A DNA stretch of 64,000 bases from Mycolicibacterium peregrinum (GCF_002102345.1 NZ_LQPP01000037.1:1-64000); one strand, 5' to 3'; shown: positions 50,526-59,757, counted from the stretch's first letter. A program made the numbers and translations. The notes: generated by a model not told the origin, from the sequence alone.

Positions 50526-52134
50526 TGGTGAATCCCGTGTACCCGTCGGCGGCTATCTGGTCACAGCGGCGACGGTATTCGGGGATGCCCGCGGTGTAGC
50601 CGAGATACATCCGCTTCTTGCCGGGCACGTTGCCGCCGTTGTACCAGGAGTTGCAGCTCGGGTCCATCAGCACCGTGGGTTCCACCAGCGCCGTGGTGTG
50701 CTCGACCCAGTCGTCTTGCGCCTGCAGCGTCGCCTCGATGGTCCGGCGCCCGGCGGACCTCAAATACCCGATGCAATCCGCGATCCACTCCACGTGCTGC
50801 TCCAGGGCTGCCACGAAGTTCGTTGCCGCCGAGGGACTTCCCGGTCCCTGGATGGTGAACAGGTTCGGGAACCCGGCCACCGCCACGCCCAGATAGGACA
50901 GCGCGCCCTCCTTGGACCAATACTCCCCCAGCACCATGCCGTCGCGGCCCTGCACGTCGATCCGGCTCAACGCGCCGGTCATCGCGTCGAATCCCGTGGC
51001 ATACACGATCACATCGAGATCGAAGTCACCTTGTTCGGTGGAGATCCCGGTCTCCGTCACCTCACGGATGGCGCCCTTGCGCAGATCGACCAGCGTGACG
51101 TTGTCCCGGTTGTACGTCTCGTAGTAGCCCTGGTCGATGATGGGCCGCTTGCACGCGAACGGGTGGCTCGGTGTCAGCGACGCCGCAGTCTGGGGATCTG
51201 AGACGATGCGGGCCACGGCTTGGCCGTAGAGTTCGGTGGCCATCCGGTTGGCATCGATGTCGAAGAAGACATCACCCCAGTTGAGCGCGCCCATTACGCC
51301 GTGTTCCTCGACCGCGCGTCGTTTCTCCTCGGGTGAAGCGGCTTTCACCGACGGCCGCACCAGCATCTCGAGCAGCACCGAGAACGCACTGAGCCGGGCC
51401 GCCCCGACCGGGTGTTCCCGCTGCGCAGCGCGGATGGCCGCATAGTCAGCCTTGAGCGCGTCGAGTTCCCCGGGTTCGAAGGACCGAACCTGCCACGGCA
51501 GCGTGAATGCGGGGGACCGCTGGAACACCGTGAGATGTTCGCACTGCCCCGCCACCACCGGGATCAGCTGCACACCGGTGGAGCCGGTGCCGATCACCCC
51601 GACCCGCTGGCCGGCGAGGTCGACACCCTCGCGCGGCCAGTGGCTCGTGTACAGCGAAGTGCCGGTGAAACGGCCCATTCCGGGGATATCGGGTTCCAAT
51701 GGCACCGAGAGGATTCCGGTGGCGGCGACCACGAACGGTGTGCGCAGCGCCTGGCCGTCGGCAGTGGTGACCGTCCACTGCGAGGTACCTTCGTCGAAGG
51801 TCATCGCCACGACCTCGGTACCGAAGGCGATGTCGCGGCGAAGGTCCAGCCGGTCGGCGACGAAGTTCAGATATGCCTCGATCTCGGGCTGGGCGGGCAT
51901 CGTCTCCGTCCACACCCACTCCTGCTGGATCTCATCGCTGAAGCTGTAGGAGTATTCGATGCTCTCGATGTCGCAGCGGGCACCCGGGTACCGGTTGACC
52001 AGCCAGGTGCCGCCGACGTCATCGGCCTTCTCCAGGACTCGCACCCGCAGGCCCTGTTCTCGTAGCCGATGCAGCGCGTACAGCCCGGAGAAGCCGGCGC
52101 CGACGACGATCACATCGAAATCGGTGGCGCTCAC
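50518..52134 (-). CDS. Baeyer-Villiger-type flavin monooxygenase
   Basis: This 538-residue protein has two Rossmann motifs, IVVGAGFSGLYALHRLRE near residue 8 and VGVIGTGSTGVQLIPVV near residue 180. Between them lies the BVMO fingerprint FTGTSLYTSHWP near residue 160. The usual His at position 7 of the fingerprint is Tyr here. ATGFDAMTG and the aromatic-rich C-terminus also fit. It should insert oxygen beside a ketone using NADPH. The GTG at 52134 overlaps the upstream SDR stop (GTGA); the longer frame is not conserved. It is the middle gene of an SDR-BVMO-hydrolase operon. Confidence 0.9.
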   Translation of the reverse strand: MSATDFDVIVVGAGFSGLYALHRLREQGLRVRVLEKADDVGGTWLVNRYPGARCDIESIEYSYSFSDEIQQEWVWTETMPAQPEIEAYLNFVADRLDLRRDIAFGTEVVAMTFDEGTSQWTVTTADGQALRTPFVVAATGILSVPLEPDIPGMGRFTGTSLYTSHWPREGVDLAGQRVGVIGTGSTGVQLIPVVAGQCEHLTVFQRSPAFTLPWQVRSFEPGELDALKADYAAIRAAQREHPVGAARLSAFSVLLEMLVRPSVKAASPEEKRRAVEEHGVMGALNWGDVFFDIDANRMATELYGQAVARIVSDPQTAASLTPSHPFACKRPIIDQGYYETYNRDNVTLVDLRKGAIREVTETGISTEQGDFDLDVIVYATGFDAMTGALSRIDVQGRDGMVLGEYWSKEGALSYLGVAVAGFPNLFTIQGPGSPSAATNFVAALEQHVEWIADCIGYLRSAGRRTIEATLQAQDDWVEHTTALVEPTVLMDPSCNSWYNGGNVPGKKRMYLGYTAGIPEYRRRCDQIAADGYTGFTIA

Positions 52135-53150
52135 AGATCGATGACCTTCTCGTTGCGGCTCTTCCGGTCCACGTAGAACTGTGCTGCCCGGCAGATCGAC
52201 TCGGTGGTAGGAGCGGGTTCCCAACCCAGATCGCGGGTGGCCTTGCCGTGGTCGGCCGGCGAGGTCAGCCACATCAGCCGTGCCGCCGTGAGGTTCATCG
52301 GGAAATCGGTGCCGAACAATCGATTCGACAAACCGGCCAACCACCCGAAGGCATACAGGGGAGCCATCGGAATTCCGAATCTGGGCGGTCGGGCACCGAC
52401 CGCCTGCGCGGCCGTGGTGAACATCTCCCGCTGCGACATATACCTTTCGGAGACGATGTAGCGCTCGCCGATCCGGCCCCGGTCCGCGGCCCGAATGAGG
52501 GCATCGGCTGCGTCATCTATCCCGACCACCTCCGAACCCGCGCCTCTGACGTAGACCGGCAACTGTCCGAACGCTGCCATTGCGACGAGCGCGCCCTGCC
52601 TGGGCTGCCAGTCGGGCGGACCGTACGGATTGGACACGCACATCGCGACGGCCGGCAGTCCGCGCTCGCGCGCATACGACAGCACCAGATCTTCGGCCTG
52701 ACGGCGGGATTCGATGTAGGGCCCGCCCTTGCCGCCCCAGTTGAACGGGGTGTCCTCATCGACGGTTGCCCCGTCGTCACCGACGGCGATCGTCCCGATG
52801 GTGCTGAGGAATACAAAACGCTGCAGATCCGCATTCACCGCGACGTCCAGGACATTGCGCAGGCCCTCGACGTTCGTATTGAAAAGTGGCGTGGGATCAG
52901 CCAGATGTGCGCGGGTGTCGACGACGCAGTAGAACACCACGTCGCGGTCGGCCATCGCAGCCGTCACCGCCTCGGTGTCGAAGATGTCTCCGTAGCAGCG
53001 TTCTACCTCGACGCCCTCGATACCCTTCGTCGAACTGCTCCGTCGCAGCAGTACCCGCACGTCGTCACCGCGCTCGACAAGCTGGCGGGTGACACAGGCA
53101 CCCACGTTTCCGCTCGCGCCCATGACCAGTACTTTTCGCCGGCGATCCAT
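52131..53150 (-). CDS. NAD-dependent epimerase/dehydratase-like extended SDR
   Basis: The 339-residue extended SDR has the NAD motif VLVMGASGNVGACVTRQL and FLSTIGTIA near residue 120. The catalytic YIESR has Arg where Lys is normal. It resembles 3beta-hydroxysteroid dehydrogenase-type proteins. It may oxidise an alcohol to the ketone used by the next enzyme, the Baeyer-Villiger monooxygenase. Starts at 53150 (ATG) or at GTG codons 3-6 bases upstream are all possible after GGATGGA. It faces the third LLM gene across operator site 3. Confidence 0.83.
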   Translation of the reverse strand: MDRRRKVLVMGASGNVGACVTRQLVERGDDVRVLLRRSSSTKGIEGVEVERCYGDIFDTEAVTAAMADRDVVFYCVVDTRAHLADPTPLFNTNVEGLRNVLDVAVNADLQRFVFLSTIGTIAVGDDGATVDEDTPFNWGGKGGPYIESRRQAEDLVLSYARERGLPAVAMCVSNPYGPPDWQPRQGALVAMAAFGQLPVYVRGAGSEVVGIDDAADALIRAADRGRIGERYIVSERYMSQREMFTTAAQAVGARPPRFGIPMAPLYAFGWLAGLSNRLFGTDFPMNLTAARLMWLTSPADHGKATRDLGWEPAPTTESICRAAQFYVDRKSRNEKVIDL

Positions 53151-53186
53151 CACCACTCCATCCGAATCGGTAATTGGCGATCGATG

Positions 53187-53207
53187 TTACGGTAACGCTT
53201 TCAGTAG
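53187..53207. promoter_or_regulatory. TTACNGTAA double site 3 (SDR-BVMO operon/LLM promoter)
   Basis: A perfect TTACGGTAA (53187-53195, extendable to the 11-bp palindrome GTTACGGTAAC) is followed 12 bp on, centre to centre, by TTTCAGTAG (53199-53207). It lies between the divergent starts at 53150 and 53241. Confidence 0.65.
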
Positions 53208-53240
53208 CGTCCCGAGAATGGGTCAGAAACGGGGAGATCG

Positions 53241-54182
53241 ATGAAGTACACCCTGGAATACCCCAGCGAGCTGCCCACCGCACCTGACGATTTCCTGCAA
53301 CCCGAGGCCATCCGCGCGGTAGCCACCCAGGCTGAAGCGGCGGGGTTCTCGGCGATCGCGTTGAGCGAGCATCCGGCCCCCTCGGTCAAGTGGCGGAACA
53401 ACGGGGGCCACAACACACTCGACCCGATCGCCGCGCTGAGCTTCATGGCGGCAGCCACCTCGCACATCCGGTTGATGACCAACCTCTACGTGCTCCCCTT
53501 CCGGAACCCGTACCTGTCAGCCAAGGCACTGGGCAGCCTGGACCTGATCTCCGGTGGCCGACTCATCGCGGGCGTCGGTGCGGGCTACCTGCGATCCGAG
53601 TTCTCGGCAGTGGGTGTGGACATCGACCGTCGTGCCGAACTGCTCGACGAAGCGTTGGCGGCTCTGCATTCCATCTGGGCGGATCCCGAAACACCGTTTT
53701 CCGGACAGGATTTCGGGGCGGTCGGACCCGTTGCGCTGCAGCGCACGGCTCAGCAGCCCCATCCCCCGCTCTGGATCGGCGGGAACGGCGCCGCCGCGAT
53801 CCGGCGTGTGGTCGAGCACGGCAACGGATGGATGCCCATCATCGCCGCGGCAGGCATGGCGTCGACCATGCGGACCACCGCCATCGAGAACGCCGACCAG
53901 TTCGGCACCGCCGTACAGCGCTTGCGCGAGCGACTCGCCGATGCCGGTCGTGACCCGTCGTCCGCCGACATCCAGGTGGTGTGTCCACACACCGATCTGG
54001 ACGACGCGACCTCGCTGCGCCACGCGCAGGAGGTTCTTGCCGAGCTCGCCGGCCACGGCGCCACCTGGGCCGTGGTGCACGTGGACGGCAGCAGCCCGGC
54101 CGCCGCGCTCGACTACATCAAGGCGTTTGGCGAGGCGATGAATCTCGTTGCCGACCAGGGTGTCTCGGGTGCACGCTGGTAA
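53241..54182 (+). CDS. Luciferase-like (F420/FMN) monooxygenase 3
   Basis: This 313-residue luciferase-like protein has AEAAGFSAIALSEHPAPSVKW, TSHIRLMTNLYVLPFRNPYLSAKALGSLDLISGGRLIAGVGAGYLRSEF, and HPPLWIGGNGAAAIRR. It is of the F420-dependent TIGR03619-like subgroup. Substrate unknown. It begins with ATG at 53241 after GGGGAG. It stands alone on the plus strand and shares operator site 3 with the opposing BVMO operon. Confidence 0.88.
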   Translation: MKYTLEYPSELPTAPDDFLQPEAIRAVATQAEAAGFSAIALSEHPAPSVKWRNNGGHNTLDPIAALSFMAAATSHIRLMTNLYVLPFRNPYLSAKALGSLDLISGGRLIAGVGAGYLRSEFSAVGVDIDRRAELLDEALAALHSIWADPETPFSGQDFGAVGPVALQRTAQQPHPPLWIGGNGAAAIRRVVEHGNGWMPIIAAAGMASTMRTTAIENADQFGTAVQRLRERLADAGRDPSSADIQVVCPHTDLDDATSLRHAQEVLAELAGHGATWAVVHVDGSSPAAALDYIKAFGEAMNLVADQGVSGARW

Positions 54183-54244
54183 CACCACGGCAGTGCTCGG
54201 CCAGATAATTCGCCACAGCGTTACTCACGCGGACGATTCACCGC

Positions 54245-54679
54245 CTAGCCGGTCTTGAACTTCAGCAAGGTACGGGTCAGGTGCAGACTGGTGATCTGCC
54301 ATGTGCCGTCACGCTTTTCGTAGGTCTCATGGTAGTGGCCGGCCCCGTGCAACTCATTGCCGTCGGCGAAAAACAACATGTCCTCCATGGCCCAGATACC
54401 CGTTGCCGTCGTGTCGGAGGTCAGCATGATCTCCGGGGTGTGGCAATGGTGCACTGTCGCCGCATTCTCGACGCCGCCCCACACCACCGGAAAGAACTCG
54501 TCGAAGCTCTTCAGCGGAGGTGCCGTCTGCGGATCGGCTCCACCGGTCGAGACAGCCATGTCGAGCGTCACGACGACATCGTCGACGAACAACCCTCGCC
54601 AGGCATCGATGTCCTTGGTGTCCAGGAACCGGCAGTAGCGGGCCTTGAGCTGCTTGATCGCCTCGATGTCGTCGGACAT
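54245..54679 (-). CDS. SnoaL-like (NTF2-fold) protein
   Basis: The 144-residue SnoaL_4 protein reads MSDDIEAIKQLKARYCRFLDTKDIDAWRGLFVDDVV, then HHCHTPEIMLTSDTTATGIWAMEDMLFF and GHYHETYEKRDGTWQITSLHLTR. Such proteins in actinobacterial catabolic clusters are isomerases or dehydratases, or resemble the beta subunit of ring-hydroxylating dioxygenases. A partner role for the divergent Rieske oxygenase gene is conceivable. The ATG at 54679 follows GAGGAGGAG. The start lies 17 bp from operator site 4. Confidence 0.83.
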   Translation of the reverse strand: MSDDIEAIKQLKARYCRFLDTKDIDAWRGLFVDDVVVTLDMAVSTGGADPQTAPPLKSFDEFFPVVWGGVENAATVHHCHTPEIMLTSDTTATGIWAMEDMLFFADGNELHGAGHYHETYEKRDGTWQITSLHLTRTLLKFKTG

Positions 54680-54696
54680 GCACTCCTCCTCGGTAG

Positions 54697-54717
54697 CCAC
54701 CGAAATGTATACCGTAA
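54697..54717. promoter_or_regulatory. TTACNGTAA double site 4 (SnoaL side)
   Basis: ATACCGTAA (54709-54717) is one base off consensus. A weak unit CCACCGAAA lies 12 bp away, centre to centre. The site is close to the minus-strand SnoaL-like start at 54679. This is the weakest of the seven sites. Confidence 0.4.
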
Positions 54718-54742
54718 TGGGCTCGACCCCTCGACACTTCCC

Positions 54743-54763
54743 GTGCAGTAACCGCTACTGTAA
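54743..54763. promoter_or_regulatory. TTACNGTAA double site 5 (Rieske side)
   Basis: GTGCAGTAA (54743-54751) and CTACTGTAA (54755-54763) lie 12 bp apart, centre to centre, 49 bp before the ATG of the Rieske oxygenase gene. Together with site 4, this divergent promoter has one site per direction. Confidence 0.55.
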
Positions 54764-54812
54764 TGTCTTCCGTACGTATTGCGAGAACAGTGAAAACAGG
54801 AGGCAGCTGGCC

Positions 54813-55835
54813 ATGAAAGTGCCGTTTACCTGGAAGGTCACCGGCTGGTTCATGATCGGCTGGTCGGCTGAGTACGAGGTCGGCGATGTGAAGGCATTGA
54901 AGTACTTCGATGAAGACCTCGCCGCCTACCGCGACGAGTCCGGCGAGCTGCATGTGCTGGAAGCCCACTGCAAGCATCTGGGTGCCCACATCGGCCACGG
55001 CGGCAAGGTCGTCGGCGACTGCGTCGAGTGTCCGTTCCACGGTTGGCGGTGGGGTCCCGAGGGCAACAACACCTACATCCCCTACCAACCGGACAAGCCC
55101 AACCGCGGCCTGCGGTTGCGCTCCTATCCCGTCAAGGAACAGTACGGCTGCATCTTCATGTGGTACCAGCCCGAAGGCAAGGAACCGCAGTGGGAACTGC
55201 CAGACATCTTCCACAAGTTCCCGCAGTTCGAAACCGATCCGAATACGTACTACCGGCCCTACCCGGAGTTCTCCAGCCGGGCCGACGCCATCCCGGTCCA
55301 TCCACAGATCGTGGCTGAAAACGGACCCGACAGTTCACATTTCCGCTATGTCCACGGCGCGACGGTGACGCCGGTGTGTCTGCACTGGGAGCACGTCGAC
55401 GAGGAATGGCGGTTCCTGACCGGCTGGCCCGACGCCCGCAGCGACGACCCTGACAAGATGGCGCTGCGGATTCACAGTCACTTCTCCGGGCTCGGCTTCG
55501 CCATGAGCGCCTTCGAGGGTTCGTCGAACCACCGGTTGATCTTCGCCTGCACCCCGGTCGATGACGAGGTGTCGGACATGTTCTATTCGATCTGGTGGCC
55601 CAAGCTCCCCGGTGAGACGTCCGACATCCCACCCGAGCAGGTGCGCAAGCAGGTCGAGAAGCAGTTCCTCAAGACAGTGTGGGAGGACTGCGATATCTGG
55701 CGCTACCAGAAGTACGTCGAGCATCCGCCGCTGGCCAAGATCGACGCGAAACCGTATATGGCCATGCGTAAGTGGGCCATGCAGTTCTACGAAGTTCCCG
55801 CCGCCGCCGACGATCGGGCCGCGGCTCACACATGA
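54813..55835 (+). CDS. Rieske non-haem iron oxygenase (KshA-like)
   Basis: The 340-residue oxygenase subunit has a Rieske [2Fe-2S] site, CKHLGAHIGHGG and CPFHGWRW, near residues 52-80. The mononuclear iron ligands lie in ENGPDSSHFRYVH near residues 168-180. It resembles KshA, the oxygenase of 3-ketosteroid 9alpha-hydroxylase, and needs a reductase such as KshB that is not in the window. The ATG at 54813 follows AGGAGGCAGC. The stop overlaps the isochorismatase-family gene by 4 bp. Confidence 0.9.
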   Translation: MKVPFTWKVTGWFMIGWSAEYEVGDVKALKYFDEDLAAYRDESGELHVLEAHCKHLGAHIGHGGKVVGDCVECPFHGWRWGPEGNNTYIPYQPDKPNRGLRLRSYPVKEQYGCIFMWYQPEGKEPQWELPDIFHKFPQFETDPNTYYRPYPEFSSRADAIPVHPQIVAENGPDSSHFRYVHGATVTPVCLHWEHVDEEWRFLTGWPDARSDDPDKMALRIHSHFSGLGFAMSAFEGSSNHRLIFACTPVDDEVSDMFYSIWWPKLPGETSDIPPEQVRKQVEKQFLKTVWEDCDIWRYQKYVEHPPLAKIDAKPYMAMRKWAMQFYEVPAAADDRAAAHT

Positions 55836-56449
55836 GGCCCGATCTGAAAGAACTGGTCGCACCCGAGCACACCGCGATGATCACCCAGGAGTGCCAGGGC
55901 GCGGTGGTCGGTCCCGACGCGGGGTTGGCCGCCCTCGCCGACGAGGCGCGACGTGTTGCGCTACCCAACATCGCCAGGCTGCTACCGGCGGCGCGGGCCG
56001 CCTCTGCCAGGGTGGTGCACTGTCTGGTGCAACGACGCCCGGACGGGCTGGGCTCCAACCACAACGCCAAGATCTTCGCCATCGGTCGCAGCGACGTCGG
56101 CATCCTGCCCGGTACTCCCGGGGCCACCCTTTTGCCCGAGTTCGGCCCGGAGCCAGACGATCTCGTCCTGTCCCGCTGGCACGGCCTGGGACCGATGGGC
56201 GGCACCGACCTGGATGCCGTTCTTCGCAACCTCGGCGTGAGCACCATCGTGGCCGTCGGCGTCTCGGTGAACATCGCGATCATCAACCTGGTGATGGACG
56301 CGGTCAACGCCGGGTACCGGGTGGTGCTGCCGCGCGATGCGGTGGCCGGCATTCCGCGGGCCTATGCCGACGCGGTCATCGACAACACCTTGTCCTTACT
56401 CGCTACCGTCACCACAACCGAAGACCTGCTGCGCGCCTGGCAGCGCTGA
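55832..56449 (+). CDS. Isochorismatase-family protein lacking the catalytic Cys
   Basis: This 205-residue protein has the cysteine-hydrolase fold but unusual active-site positions. The segment that normally reads GxxTxxCV is GVSVNIAII near residue 140, so the nucleophilic Cys is Ala. The first Asp of the triad region is replaced in AMITQECQGAVVG. True isochorismatases also lack the Cys, so it may hydrolyse a vinyl ether, act as an isomerase, or be inactive. It overlaps the Rieske gene by 4 bp and precedes an acyl-CoA ligase gene by 21 bp, forming one operon. Confidence 0.82.
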   Translation: MRPDLKELVAPEHTAMITQECQGAVVGPDAGLAALADEARRVALPNIARLLPAARAASARVVHCLVQRRPDGLGSNHNAKIFAIGRSDVGILPGTPGATLLPEFGPEPDDLVLSRWHGLGPMGGTDLDAVLRNLGVSTIVAVGVSVNIAIINLVMDAVNAGYRVVLPRDAVAGIPRAYADAVIDNTLSLLATVTTTEDLLRAWQR

Positions 56450-56470
56450 CCGCCCATGAGGAGAAGCCCC

Positions 56471-58126
56471 GTGCAGTTCACCGTTCCGGCCATCGCTCAG
56501 GCCGTCGCTGCCGCCATCGGAGATCGCCCGTTGATCGTCCAGGGCGACCGGCGGTTCACCTACCGCCAGATCGTGGACCGCTCGAATCGCCTGGCGGCGT
56601 ACCTGCATTCGCGCGGTTTGGGTGCGCAGACCGAACGTGACGCACTGGCCGGCCACGAGGTGGGCCAGGATCTGCTCGGGATCTACGCCTACAACGGACC
56701 CGAGTTCGTCGAATCCCTGCTCGGCTCCTTCCGAGCCCGCGTCGCCCCGTTCAACGTCAACTACCGCTACGTCAAGAACGAACTGCAATACCTGCTGGCC
56801 GACTCCGGTGCATCCGCGCTGGTGTACCACTCCGCGTTCGCACCGCGGGTCGCCGAGGTTCTACCCGACCTGCCGGCATTGCGGGTGCTGATCCAGATCG
56901 CCGACGGCTCCGGCAACGAGCTGCTTCACGGCGCAGTGGATTACGACTCCATCGTCGCCGAGGACTCTTCGACAGAGGTTCCCGTCGAGCCTTGCCCGGA
57001 CGACCTCTACGTGCTCTACACCGGCGGTACAACCGGAATGCCCAAGGGCGTGTTGTGGCGACAGCACGACATCTTCATGACCGCGTTCGGCGGACGCAAC
57101 ATGGTGACCGGCGAGAAAGCGCAGTCCGTCGAGGAGATCGTCGGGCGTGCAGTCGACAATCCGGGCACCAAGCTGATGATCCTGCCGCCGCTGATCCACG
57201 GTGCAGCCCAGTGGGCCGCGATGACCGCAATCACCACGGGCCAGACGCTGGTCTTTCCCGGCGTGGTGGATCGTTTCGACGCCGATGACGTGGTGCGCAC
57301 CATCGAACGCGAGCAGGTGCTGGTGGCGACGGTGGTGGGTGACGCGATGGCCCGCCCCCTGCTGGACGCGATCAAGTCAGGGGCTGCGGACGTGTCATCC
57401 CTGTCTGTCGTGGCCAACGGTGGTGCGCAGCTGACCCCTTACGTCAAGCAGCAACTCATCGACGCCAAGGCCAATCTCATCGTCGTCGACGGTGTCGGCT
57501 CGTCGGAGACGGGTGCCCAGATGAGCCACATGTCGTCCCCGGGCGCGGTGTCGACCGGCACCTTCAACGCCGGACCCGATACCTGTGTGGTGACCGAGGA
57601 TTTCACCGCTGTCCTGCCCGCCGGACACGACGGGCTGGGCTGGCTGGCGCAGCGCGGGTTCGTGCCGCTCGGATACAAGGGCGACGCCGCCAAGACAGCG
57701 GCGACCTTCCCGGTGATCGAGGGCGTGCGTTATGCGACGCCGGGCGATCGGGCCCGCCATCTGGACAGCGGCGCGATCGAGTTGCTCGGCCGCGATTCGG
57801 TGACCATCAACTCCGGGGGCGAGAAGATCTTCGCCGAGGAGGTCGAATCCGCGATCGCCTCGCACCCTGCGGTGCGCGACGTGGTCGTCACCGGGCGTCC
57901 CAGTGAACGTTGGGGACAGGAAGTGGTCGCCATCGTCTGTTTGGCCGAGGAGGCGTTGGCGGACGGACCCGTAGCCGCCGACGAGTTGATCCGGCACGCC
58001 GAATCCTCGATCGCCCGCTACAAGCTGCCCAAAGCCGTGGTGTTCCGCCCGGTCATCGAACGCAGCCCCGCCGGCAAGGCCGACTACCGATGGGCGCGCG
58101 AGCAGGCGGTCAGCGAAACTTCTTGA
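56471..58126 (+). CDS. AMP-forming acyl-CoA ligase (FadD19/FadD3-like)
   Basis: The 551-residue ligase has the P-loop YTGGTTGMPKGVLW, the core PPLIHGAAQWAA, VDGVGSSETGAQMSHM, TINSGGEKIFAEEVE, and the C-terminal catalytic Lys in SPAGKADYRWA. The family activates long, branched or steroid-ring acids to CoA esters. The GTG at 56471 has AGGAGAAG just before it, so the ATG at 56456 that overlaps this ribosome site is less likely. It is the last gene of the Rieske-isochorismatase-ligase operon and overlaps the convergent ALDH gene by 17 bp. Confidence 0.92.
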   Translation: MQFTVPAIAQAVAAAIGDRPLIVQGDRRFTYRQIVDRSNRLAAYLHSRGLGAQTERDALAGHEVGQDLLGIYAYNGPEFVESLLGSFRARVAPFNVNYRYVKNELQYLLADSGASALVYHSAFAPRVAEVLPDLPALRVLIQIADGSGNELLHGAVDYDSIVAEDSSTEVPVEPCPDDLYVLYTGGTTGMPKGVLWRQHDIFMTAFGGRNMVTGEKAQSVEEIVGRAVDNPGTKLMILPPLIHGAAQWAAMTAITTGQTLVFPGVVDRFDADDVVRTIEREQVLVATVVGDAMARPLLDAIKSGAADVSSLSVVANGGAQLTPYVKQQLIDAKANLIVVDGVGSSETGAQMSHMSSPGAVSTGTFNAGPDTCVVTEDFTAVLPAGHDGLGWLAQRGFVPLGYKGDAAKTAATFPVIEGVRYATPGDRARHLDSGAIELLGRDSVTINSGGEKIFAEEVESAIASHPAVRDVVVTGRPSERWGQEVVAIVCLAEEALADGPVAADELIRHAESSIARYKLPKAVVFRPVIERSPAGKADYRWAREQAVSETS

Positions 58127-59597
58127 GCCGAGCGGCGGTTCGGCTACGGGCCCGCCGCAGCATGAGATCGGTGCTGACCCGCATCGAGGTGGTGAACGGC
58201 TTGGCCGCCTGACCCGTGACACTGAACGGTAGATCGTTGCCCACCACCGAGCGGTAGTGGCTGAAGGTATCGAAGCCGGCCTTACCGTGATAAGCGCCCG
58301 TCCCGCTGCGTCCGACTCCGCCGAACGGCGCGTCGGACGGGATCATGTGCGCGGCAAAGTCGTTGCGGGCCACCCCCCCGCTGCGAGTACGGCTCACGAA
58401 ATGCCGGAAGTCGGCATCGTCCGGACCGAACCAGTAGGCCACCAACGGTGATGGGTTGGTGTTGATGTGGTCGACGGCCTCGTCGAGTGCGGAGTATCCG
58501 CGCACCACCAGTACCGGCCCGAACACCTCTTCGCTCGCGATCCGCATCCGGTCGTCGATGTCACGCACGATGGTCGGGGCGATCTTGCGCGAGCCCGGAT
58601 CAGGCAGCACCTCGCCGGCGGGCACGACGGAGTCGATCCGGGCTCCCTGGGCGCGGGCGTCGGCGATCAACCCGACAACCCGGTCGAAGTTGGCCTGGTT
58701 CACCGACGAGCAGTAGTCGGGATTGTCGACGATGCTGGGGAACAGATTGGTCAACGTTTTCCGTGCGACCTCGACGAACCGGTCCACCTGCGCATCAGGC
58801 ACGAAGACGTAGTCCGGGCACACGCACACCTGACCACCATTGACCATGCGCGCCTGGGCGATTCGGCTTGCTGCCCGTTCCAGATCTGCGCCGGGGGCCA
58901 CCACCACCGGGTTCTTGCCGCCCAGCTCGAGCGTGACGGGAACCAGGTTGTCCGAGGCGGCTCGGGCGACCAGCTTCCCGATCGAAGGCGAACCGGTGAA
59001 GAACAGGTGGTCGAACGGCAGGCCGGCGAACGCCGCGGCCACTTCCGGCCCGCCGGTGACCACCTGCAGTTCGGTCGTGTCGAAGTACTTCGGCGCGGTG
59101 GTCGCCATCAGTTCGGCGGTGCGCGGAGTGACCTCCGACATCTTGATCATCACCCGGTTGCCCGCGGCGAATGCCGCGGCCGCCGGCAACACCGTCAACT
59201 GGATCGGGAAATTCCACGGTCCGATCACCCCGACCACACCGAGCGGGCTGGGCAACACCTCGGCGCGCAGGCCCGCGAAGCGCGTCGCCCGAAGCAACTT
59301 CGTCGCGCGCATCCACTGCGGCACATGGGCCCTGGTGTGTTCGATGACCGAGAGCATGCCGAGGATCTCGGAGAGAAACGCCGCCGACCGTGACCTCGAC
59401 CCGTAATCGGCAGCAGTGGCAGCGACGAAATCCTCGGAGTTGTCCAGGACCATCGCGAGCAACCGGTCGATGCGGTTGCGGCGCAACGCGACATCGGGCG
59501 GACCGTCGGCGATGAATGACCGGCGCTGGGCCGCCAGCAACTCGTCCAGGTCGTCGCGCTGCGACTGCACTGCCGCACGCTCCTCGATCGCGCTCAT
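58110..59597 (-). CDS. Coniferyl-type aldehyde dehydrogenase
   Basis: This 495-residue class 3-like ALDH has VIGPWNFPIQLTVLPAAAAFAAGN, the catalytic Glu in LELGGKNPVVVAP and Cys in NGGQVCVCPDYVFV. The C-terminal FGGVGRSGTGAYHGKAGFDTFSHYRSV is typical of fatty- or coniferyl-aldehyde dehydrogenases that can anchor to the membrane. The ATG at 59597 follows GAGGAG, although a start at 59627 is possible. It oxidises an aldehyde intermediate to the acid. It is divergent from the SDR at 59758. Confidence 0.9.
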   Translation of the reverse strand: MSAIEERAAVQSQRDDLDELLAAQRRSFIADGPPDVALRRNRIDRLLAMVLDNSEDFVAATAADYGSRSRSAAFLSEILGMLSVIEHTRAHVPQWMRATKLLRATRFAGLRAEVLPSPLGVVGVIGPWNFPIQLTVLPAAAAFAAGNRVMIKMSEVTPRTAELMATTAPKYFDTTELQVVTGGPEVAAAFAGLPFDHLFFTGSPSIGKLVARAASDNLVPVTLELGGKNPVVVAPGADLERAASRIAQARMVNGGQVCVCPDYVFVPDAQVDRFVEVARKTLTNLFPSIVDNPDYCSSVNQANFDRVVGLIADARAQGARIDSVVPAGEVLPDPGSRKIAPTIVRDIDDRMRIASEEVFGPVLVVRGYSALDEAVDHINTNPSPLVAYWFGPDDADFRHFVSRTRSGGVARNDFAAHMIPSDAPFGGVGRSGTGAYHGKAGFDTFSHYRSVVGNDLPFSVTGQAAKPFTTSMRVSTDLMLRRARSRTAARLKKFR

Positions 59598-59713
59598 CGA
59601 ATCCGTCTCCTCGCCAGGGGCACGCATGACATCTCCCGGAGATCCTTCCGGGAAGGCTAACGGTAGCACTCCACCGACAGGTCGAAGACGATTGTCCAAC
59701 CAGCCCGAATTGT

Positions 59714-59734
59714 TTACAGTCATGCTTACTGTCG
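59714..59734. promoter_or_regulatory. TTACNGTAA double site 6 (ALDH/SDR promoter)
   Basis: TTACAGTCA (59714-59722) and TTACTGTCG (59726-59734) lie 12 bp apart, centre to centre, 23 bp before the SDR start. Each unit keeps the TTACNGT core and has lost part of the right end. Confidence 0.55.
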
Positions 59735-59757
59735 TTCATTCGGTGAGGGGTTGGGGC

